From positions 254,145-318,144 of the forward strand of contig NW_024468517.1 in NCBI RefSeq assembly GCF_001632365.1: a stretch of 64,000 nucleotides of DNA, written 5' to 3'. Of the stretch, positions 57,508 through 64,000 are shown piece by piece. Source of the DNA: Laetiporus sulphureus 93-53 (taxonomy: Eukaryota > Basidiomycota > Agaricomycetes > Polyporales > Laetiporaceae). Numbering within the stretch: position 1 is the first letter of the stretch; each line of letters starts with the position of its first letter. The notes under the pieces were generated by a model, which worked only from the letters and a program-made list of their open reading frames with translations, did not search any database and was not told the origin of the DNA. The translations under genes and the position numbers were made by a program.

Positions 57508-58740
57508 AGGATATAACTTTGCTGGCGTGGTAACAATGCCTCTGGAACAAGTTCGATTGGATGATCGTAGAGCTTTCTTGTGGGCATTCGTTCCGACTGC
57601 TTCTTAGAGAACACATTGCCATACTCATGGAAGTGTTGGGGACATAGGCTGACCAGTAGTCTTTGTCCTGTTCTCCTTTTTGTGGCACTCTATCCTGATT
57701 CTTCTTGGTGTCAAGGCCCATAATGGGTGATGCTATGGCTTGTGCATCAGGGTCTTCTGATAATGACACCCATCTGATGAAGCTGTCCATGTCATTCCAG
57801 TTGTCACCTAACTCCTGGGAGGTGACGAACTCCATCAGGTCTTCGATGTGGAGGATGTTTGTGTCTTCCAGGTCCTCCTCCTGGATTGCTACCTGTGAGG
57901 GTGCACATCTTTGTGGGCACCGGGTGAAATTGACTGTGAGTTTTCCCCAATCCACTTCGGGATTATGCTCCTTGAGGAAACTCATGCCTAGTATAATGTC
58001 TTTATGTCCTATATCGGTGACCAAAAGGCTTTGCCTGCTTGTGTGGTTTCCGATGGTTATACTTAGAAGAACCCTTTTCGTAATGGTTCCACCCTTGTTG
58101 TGGGATGCATCTGTGTTATAAACCCTGATCTCCTTCTCAAGTGAGATCGTAGCGAGATTGAGTTGATCAACCAGCCATGGATTGATGTAACAAGAATATG
58201 CTCCTGAATCGAGGAGCGCCTCAGTCTGGACTTCCCTTACTCCCTGTTTGAGGTGAACAGGTAAATCGATCGCATGTTTTGATGAACCAGTAGATGCAAT
58301 GTATAAAAAACTTGATACTGGTACATGCGAGAGCGAGTAGGTACTATTACAGTGTCTATGAGAACTCTGGCCAGACCTCAGAGAACCCGCCGAAGAAAAT
58401 CCTCATCATCTTCTACCTCCGTGATCCTAGCCGCTTCGACAGCTGGTTCCGGTTCTGCCTCCTTTTCCTTTCCCTTCACGTCATAGCTGGCAATGAAAGC
58501 ACGGACCGCTTCGTATCTCGCCTTGCTGTCGTCAGAGATGCTGGAATTTGTGTCCATTGAAGAAATTGCCCTTGTAGCTTGGCCCCGCTTTGGCATTTCA
58601 AATTTGCCTTTGTACTTGGGGTCTGGGCAACGCTGTTTAAATATGAAGGGGTGTTTCCCACATCGTACGCACAACTTCTTTTCCAGCCATCCTTCTTGCT
58701 CTTTGGTGAGGGTGGATACTCGATCCACAACCATTGCCTT
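57508..58740 (-). pseudogene. Gypsy nucleocapsid, protease and RT leader, frameshifted
   Basis: A nucleocapsid-like CVRCGKHPFIFKQRC (a C-x2-C-x3-H-x6-C knuckle) lies at about 58.64 kb. The protease active site TEALLDSGAYSCYINP lies at about 58.2 kb. After a frame change comes VTDIGHKDIILGMSFLKEHN, then LMEFVTSQELGDNWNDMDSF. Another frame change near 57.64 kb precedes [10 protein letters not shown] and the RT leader. The same peptides recur in the partial copy at 62.4-63.1 kb, confirming that they are real coding sequence. Confidence 0.82.
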
Positions 58741-58755
58741 GGTGTCCTTCAGGGC

Positions 58756-60006
58756 TCATGGTGTCGATGAGAATGTCATTGTAGTTCTGCGTTGGCCTGC
58801 CTTGTCAGCTCTGAACTTGGACTCCAACTGCAGGCATAGGTCGAGATATTCCGGCCATGTGATGGGGTCAGAAATTTCTAGACTGTCTCGTGTGACCATT
58901 GCCTTGCGTACGTCCTTGCTTCGATGTTCAGCAATGTAACTGATGAGTGCAGTGTGCCCTAAGTTGGTCTTAGTGGCCCATTGACAGAACTGTTTTGCGA
59001 AGGATACCATCGTGGGATACGTCTTGCTGCAGATCTCCTTCAAATGCTGCTGCACATCCTTATCCGGGTCGAGGGTCCTGTAATTCACCTTGAGAATGTC
59101 GACAAAGTCTTCCCATGTGCCAAGTGCCTGCCATGCCACTGCCCTTGTTGCGTATTCAGACATATATGTGAATGCGCCACCTTCCAAGTGCAGCAGGGCC
59201 GTGGTTATTTTGTGCTCGTCGTCGTTGATCTCATTCCACTGCATCCATATGCCAAGTTGTTGGAGCCAGTCCTTCAGACTTCCTTTGCCCGAGTAGTGTG
59301 GAGGTTCAGCAATTTTGATGCGGGGCTTGTGTGATTGGACCGTGCCAGGTGTTTGACCTTGCGTCACAGTGATGCCGCTTGCTTTGAGCGAAGCTAGCTC
59401 ATGCCACAGCTTGACGTTAGCTGACTTGATTTCCATTATTTCTTTGCCGGTGTCAAGCATTGCCACCTGTGTTCCTGTGAGCTCATCATTTAAAACCGTC
59501 ATATGCGCATCTTGCACGAGGATCCTATCCTTGAGCTTCCCGATCTCTGTCTGGAGAACTGCCTCCTTGAGCTGGTGTTCGCTCTTGTTGTTTTGGATTA
59601 ATGATTCGAAGGCTTTCTTGTGCTCGTACAACTTGTTTCTGAGCACATTGTAGACCTTGGCGATTTCAGTAGTGACCGTGAGCTTCATTGCGACAATGAC
59701 CCATTCGCGAATGTGGTCCGGCACTTCTCCGGGAGCAGACTGTCTGAGAGCATCTTCTAGGTGCTCAAATTGGTGTTCATCAAACTCCCAGATGGGTGAA
59801 ACATAGGTGGGTACGAGTGATGGTGTCGAGGATGATGGTCCTCTGACTTGCGATGCAGAATCCTGTGGCCCTAGCACAGGTTCAGGCAAATTGTGCTGTG
59901 AAGTGCGTGGGGTACTGCCGTCGTGTGCTGACTCGATGTTTGTGTGAAGAATATCATCCATTCTTTGCCTGAACGTGGATGCGTACGCATGATCGGCTCC
60001 CTCCAT
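58756..60006 (-). pseudogene. Gypsy gag (capsid)
   Basis: An ATG at 60006 gives MEGADHAYASTFRQRMDDIL. A coiled-coil stretch follows (NKLYEHKKAFESLIQNNKSE, LKEAVLQTEIGKLKDRILVQ). The retrotransposon capsid core then has PPHYSGKGSLKDWLQQLGIW, LGTWEDFVDILKVNYRTLDP, VSFAKQFCQWATKTNLGHTA and WPEYLDLCLQLESKFRADKA. The frame is open upstream as far as 60282, so this start is a choice, made because a splice-donor-like GTGAGA sits just upstream. No stop interrupts the capsid. Confidence 0.82.
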
Positions 60007-60082
60007 TGTGATATAAAGACATGTAAAATAATATAAAAAGTGCAAGTATCTCACTTTCGAGATAGAGACCAGAGCTTTGGTG

Positions 60083-60863
60083 ATTTCCTGCAGCCTTTCT
60101 TCCTTTCCTATCTGCTTGAAACTGATTCCTCCCATCTCCAGACAGACCTTATTGATAACCTGCTTCTCGATGAATGTATATGTGCACATCCCTGTATGTA
60201 GGTCAACGCAGACCTTATCGAGTTCTGTGGTGAGGCTAAAAATGGGTCCTTGGTGCTCGTCCTTGAGACGATATGAGAACACTCCTAATATAGGTTGGAG
60301 CCTGAAGCAGGTAGCATCTACCTGCTTCGTAAGGGTCTCGATGTGGATCGTTGGCCTGACTCTGGAAGAGAGTGGGCAGATGGGATGTGCAATGGTGTTT
60401 GTCTTTATGAAGTTGGGTAGGGGACGAGTTGGGATGGGAGCAATGATGGGGGGAGGAACTGCGTTGGAGGTGATAAGCTCTGGGGGTGGTGCCGGCTTGC
60501 GACTACCAGTGGTAAGACATCCCTTTCTGGGCTTGTAGCGTTCGAGTGGTGGGATGCGATCTGTGGCCTGCGGATGATTCCGTGCTTTATGATGTGTGTG
60601 GTATCTACAACCCTAGCTGCTGCTCACTGCCTGTCTGTGGACGATGCACCTAGTGACACGAGAGTGAGGAGCCTTTCACACTCCTTGTTGGTTTTCTGAC
60701 GCTTGTAGTGAGTGTCGAGGTCAATCCTGGGAGTGGCCTTGTGCTTTGGTGCCTTGGGCAGCTCAGAGTCTTGCTGAGGCTCACGCCGGGTAGAGATCGG
60801 ATTGGAATGTTTGTCAAAAAAAGCCGCACACTACGGCTGAAACTGCTTGCGCTGAAAATACAT
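60083..60863 (-). CDS. Conserved coding region upstream of Gypsy gag, unknown function
   Basis: Between the 5' LTR and gag the minus strand encodes, in two joined frames, STRREPQQDSELPKAPKHKA, DLDTHYKRQKTNKECERLLT, APPPELITSNAVPPPIIAPI, RVRPTIHIETLTKQVDATCF and DLHTGMCTYTFIEKQVINKV. The plus-strand fragment at 50668-51473 preserves the same peptides despite much silent change. One TGA and one frame change occur here. A GTGAGATAC donor-like site near 60.06 kb would allow splicing to gag. It could be a gag N-terminal extension; no known domain was recognised. Confidence 0.55.
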
Positions 60864-60899
60864 GGTCACTTGTGTTAGACACTAAGCAGAGGTGCAGAA

Positions 60900-60918
60900 A
60901 ATGTCAGATTGTTTCTAA
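60900..60918 (-). promoter_or_regulatory. Gypsy primer-binding region
   Basis: The coding strand directly after the 5' LTR reads TTAGAAACAATCTGACA, the expected primer-binding position. I cannot match it to the 3' end of a named tRNA. The related copy at 50668 has TTAAAATAAGACTGAAC. Confidence 0.45.
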
Positions 60919-61621
60919 TGTCACGGTCACACTGGACAAGAGATCAAAAAGACCAAAAAAGGGCAGTCACGTGGAACGTGCAGCCCTGATCCCCCTGATC
61001 CCAATTGTGGCGCAAGAGCCTAAGACTTACTGGTCGAGGTGGCAGATGCAGGAATGGGGTAAGAGATATATGGTGGAGCTAGTGAGCTCAGTAGAGTGCT
61101 ATGGTAGTAGACGAGGAGAAACAATCTGAAGTTTTGTCCTCTACATGGCTGGTCTTATATACATGTACAGCGGGCTATCTTACCTAAGCTACCTGTCTAC
61201 GGGTATAAGCTAATGGCCATACATGAAACAATAGGATGTCCGGAAGTAGAACAATAAGTGGGAAGATCGATGGTTGCCACAGTAATGCATGTGCACATCA
61301 TGCCTATCTTGGTTTCCCTTTTGTTCTCCAGTGTGAACATCGTACCTATCTAGGCTTCTGGCTAAACTAATAGGAAGCGGAAGGCCGATGTATTAACAAT
61401 AGTCCTTGTTCCCATTGTTCCCAAATGGGTGCCTCTATTGTATTCTGGAATGGCAGGTCCGACCATATCATCCACAAGTCTGGACCATAACATGTGATGT
61501 GGACTATCACCTGATCTCTACGCGTCACGTCTGTGGCTGAGTGGTGTGAGATATTGGTGAAGCATGTGATCTGTGGCGTGAAAAAAGTCACGTGCGGACT
61601 TTGTGGTGAAAATCTGTGACA
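60919..61621 (-). repeat. Gypsy 5' LTR
   Basis: The 703-bp partner of 53445-54148, abutting the GTTCT duplication on the right. It differs from the 3' LTR only by scattered transitions in the part I compared. Confidence 0.95.
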
Positions 61622-62050
61622 GTTCTTCACATCGTCTTCCGTTGTCGCAATTTGTTCCTCTTTCGACATCATGTTCCACATTGATGTGAGGTCACCCATG
61701 ATATCAGATGCTTTGCATCTGGGGGCACCTGCTGAAAGAGCTGATAACATGCTGACGATGATATCAGTTTCACTGAACAAAGAGGTAAGACTTACCTTCA
61801 TTACGATGGCGGACTTCACGGTGCTGAAACGTGTTCCAACGATTGACTTTGCGGAGGTTGGGAGTCTTGTGAGGGTGTTGCATAATAAGGCGGTAGTAGT
61901 ACTCGACAGAGTGGTCCTGGAAGCACTCCTTCAGTGCAATGGCATGCTTCCAGAGCTTTTCACGTGCTTCGTTCAGCACCTGATTGAGCATCTCCTTGTG
62001 TTTCCATCATTTTTTGTGCTGCATTGCCTTCTCTATTGGAGTCAGTCTAT

Positions 62051-64000
62051 ACACGGTGTGTGATAAATGTGGCTTTCTCTTCATCCCCTTCCCTGACCCT
62101 TATGTTGTTGAACCCCCATCTCAGGTCAAGCTTAGTGAAAATACTGGCTTGTGAGCATCTGTCAATGAGGTCCGAAATGTGTGGGATTGGAAACTTGTTC
62201 TTCTTAGTTACTGCATTGAGGTTCCTGTAGTCCTGGACTAGCTGTAAGGATCCATCTTTCTTTTTGACAAAGAAGACAGGAGCTGCTGTTGGACTTTTTG
62301 ATCTCTTAATATAGCCTTCGACCAATTCTTGATTGATTCATATATCAAGCGAAATCCTTTCCTGTAGGTTCATAGGATATAGCTTTGCCAGGTGTGGTAA
62401 CAATGCTCCTGAGACCAGTTCGATTGGATGATCGTACAGTTTTCAGGTGGGCATTCATTCTAACTGCTTCTTGGAGAACACATTGCCATACTCATGGAAG
62501 TGTTTGAGGACATAGGCTGACCAGTAGTCTTTGTCCTGTTCTCCTTTCTGCAGTGTTCTATCCTGACACCTCTTGGTATCAAGACCTATAATCATAGATG
62601 CTATGGCTTGTGCATCTGGGTCTTCTGATAATGATACCCATTTGATGAAGCTGTCCATGTCATTCCAGTTGTCACCTAACTCCTGAGAACTGACAAACTC
62701 CATCAAATCTTCGATGTGGGGGATGTTTTTGTCTTCCAGGTCCTCCTTCTGGACTGCTATATGTGAGGATATGCATTTGTGTGGGCAACAGGTGGACTCG
62801 ACTGTAAGCTTTCCCCTATCCACTTCAGGATTGTGCTCCTTAAGGAAGCTCATGCCACGTATGAGGTCTTTGTGACTGACATCAGTAACCAATAGGTTTT
62901 GTCTGCTGGTGTGGTTTCTGATGGTAAGTGTAAGAAGAACCCTATTCTTAATAATTCCACCCTTGTTGTGTGATGCATCTGTGTTGTAAACCCTGATTTC
63001 TTGTTCAAGTGAGATCATAGCAAAACCTAACCGATCAATCAGCCATGGGTTGATGTAACAAGAATATGTTCCTGAATCAAGGAGCGCCTCAGTCTGGACT
63101 TCCCAGTTTCCCTGTTTGAGGTGAACAGGTAAATCAATAGCATGTTTTGATGAACCAGTAGATGCAATGTATAAAAAATCTGATACTGGTACATGTGATT
63201 CAAAACCGGTACTATTACATGATATGTGGAGACTCTGGTCAGACCTCAGAGAATCCGTCGGAGAAAATCCTCTTCATGTTCTACTTCTGTGATTTGAGCT
63301 GCTTCTACTGCTGGCTCTAGTTTCAGGTCCTTCTCTGTATCCTTGCTGTTGTAATTGGCAAGGAAGGCTCATACTGCATTCTACTTGACATCACGCTATC
63401 AGTACTGGATGATGCTGCTGGTGTTGTTATGGCTCTGGCTGTTGTGGACCATTTAGGCATCTCGAATTTGCCTTTGTACTTCGGTTTCAGGCAACGTTGG
63501 CTGCATTTGAATGGGTATTTATCACATTTTATGCACAACTTCTTTTCCAGCCAGATTTCCTGCTCCCTGGTGAGCACTGTGAGGTTGTCTACCATCATTG
63601 CATCAGGATCTTTCTTGGGATGAGGTGCCAATGAGGTGGTTGTGGTTTCAGGTTGTCCTGCCTTGTCAGCCCTGAACTTCAATTCCAACTGGAGGCATAG
63701 GTCGAGATACTCCGGCCAAGTGACTGGGTCAGCGATACCTAGGCTGTCTCGTGTCACCATTGCTTGATGCATGTCCTTGAATCTGTGTTCTGCGATGTAG
63801 CCGATAAGTGCTGTGTGGCTCAAGTTGGTCTTGGTGGCCCATTGCTGGAACTTTTCTGCAAAGGATTCTATAGTGGAATACGTCTTATTGCAGATCTCCT
63901 TCAAATGCTGCTGCACATCCTTGTCCAGGTCCAAAGTCCTGTAGTTACCTTTGAGGATATCGATGAAGTCCGACCAGATGCCAAGTGATTGGCGTGCTGC
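62051..64000 (-). mobile_element. Second Gypsy element, partial, running off the right edge
   Basis: A minus-strand copy related to the full-length element but clearly diverged. RT begins [20 protein letters not shown] and is cut at KATFITH (about 62.05 kb), where it abuts the orphan gene remnant with no LTR. Upstream are protease-region peptides (RGMSFLKEHNPEVDRGKLTV, LMEFVSSQELGDNWNDMDSF; 62455-63018) and nucleocapsid and capsid pieces (CIKCDKYPFKCSQRC, WPEYLDLCLQLELKFRADKA; 63323-63934). No intact polyprotein remains and its LTRs are not in the window. Confidence 0.88.

Larger units (their letters stand above)
53445..61621 (-). mobile_element. Full-length Ty3/Gypsy chromovirus with C-terminal dUTPase
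   Basis: LTRs 53445-54148 and 60919-61621 and perfect GTTCT target duplications (53440-53444, 61622-61626) define 8177 bp. Minus-strand order is: upstream coding region, gag, protease, RT, RNase H, integrase, chromodomain, dUTPase, polypurine tract, 3' LTR. The two LTRs show about ten differences in their first 135 bp, all transitions. Frame breaks near 58.0 and 57.6 kb and two stops in dUTPase suggest that this copy is inactive. Confidence 0.95.
52092..62045 (-). pseudogene. Multi-intron orphan gene remnant, split by the full-length Gypsy element
   Basis: Removing the Gypsy (53445-61621) and one GTTCT copy restores a spliced reading: HKEMLNQVLNEAREKLWKHA, KECFQDHSVEYYYRLIMQHP, RKVNRWNTFQHREVRHRNE; intron 61729-61795; SMWNMMSKEEQIATTEDDVK; across the insertion NLEAQRNMKKYTKHNVALGA; intron 53291-53340; LLMTVRTNSEHFNNPLIFYS; intron 53045-53097; GFIGNHVQQTLHLKARLSEI; intron 52920-52969. 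The last exon has MTAKYHLTIVNYPLKKFCCP and AWESGAMYWKYLSNEEFEQW. It then has an Ala/Thr-rich tail, one TGA, and a basic end ARKPRSDKGTKQGPQK. Introns are 50-67 nt. The function is unknown. The N-terminus is cut by another Gypsy fragment at 62.05 kb. Confidence 0.7.

Noticed and set aside
54130..61000. Many plus-strand open frames across the Gypsy element
   Set aside because: All are antisense to clear RT, integrase and gag coding sequence and show no family resemblance.
1..64000. CRISPR arrays, rRNA or tRNA genes
   Set aside because: No regularly spaced repeats, rRNA blocks or tRNA cloverleafs were seen, and the organism is eukaryotic.

Overview
This window looks like nuclear DNA of an Agaricomycete-type basidiomycete fungus. 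The protein genes at the left have many short GT-AG introns, mostly about 50-75 nt, and encode eukaryotic nuclear and ER proteins. The rest is a dense bed of fungal retrotransposons and DNA transposons. I cannot name a genus from sequence alone.

Region 1 (about 1-13.1 kb) is a compact, CpG-rich block of host genes: a TANGO2/NRDE-family protein (-), actin-related protein ARP6 of the SWR1 remodeller (+), the DNA/RNA-binding protein KIN17 (-), DSC E3 ligase subunit 3 (+), and a large importin-beta of the Sxm1/Nmd5/importin-7/8 type (+). TANGO2-ARP6 and KIN17-DSC3 are divergent pairs sharing short upstream regions. The five genes serve unrelated housekeeping jobs and show no sign of being a functional cluster.

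Region 2 (13.6-20.1 kb) is a complete but decayed Ty1/Copia element on the minus strand, with two LTRs, a primer site matching the initiator-tRNA anticodon arm, a polypurine tract and a near-perfect target duplication. Its gag gene is split by a 670-bp solo LTR.

Region 3 (20.1-26.9 kb) is CpG-poor degraded DNA with a 106-bp tandem duplication and a MITE-like element with long inverted ends. Region 4 (26.9-37.1 kb) is a Tad1-like LINE on the plus strand (zinc-knuckle ORF1; endonuclease-RT-RNase H-zinc ORF2). It is interrupted by two solo LTRs and by a pogo-type transposon that carries an internal 1-kb inversion of its transposase.

Region 5 (37.1-48.8 kb) holds a broken gene split by a solo LTR, then a very old, minus-strand LTR element of about 9.9 kb that contains three further solo LTRs and an unexplained strand-biased GGGTAT motif. 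Region 6 (48.9-64 kb) holds a second broken, multi-intron gene of unknown function. It is split by a complete 8.2-kb chromodomain Ty3/Gypsy element whose Pol ends in a dUTPase domain. Three partial relatives flank it, one of which keeps a recognisable dUTPase tail.

The best candidates for something little described are the dUTPase-bearing chromovirus family, its conserved coding region upstream of gag, and the two spliced orphan gene remnants embedded in the repeat bed. Target-site duplications allow the nesting order to be read directly.
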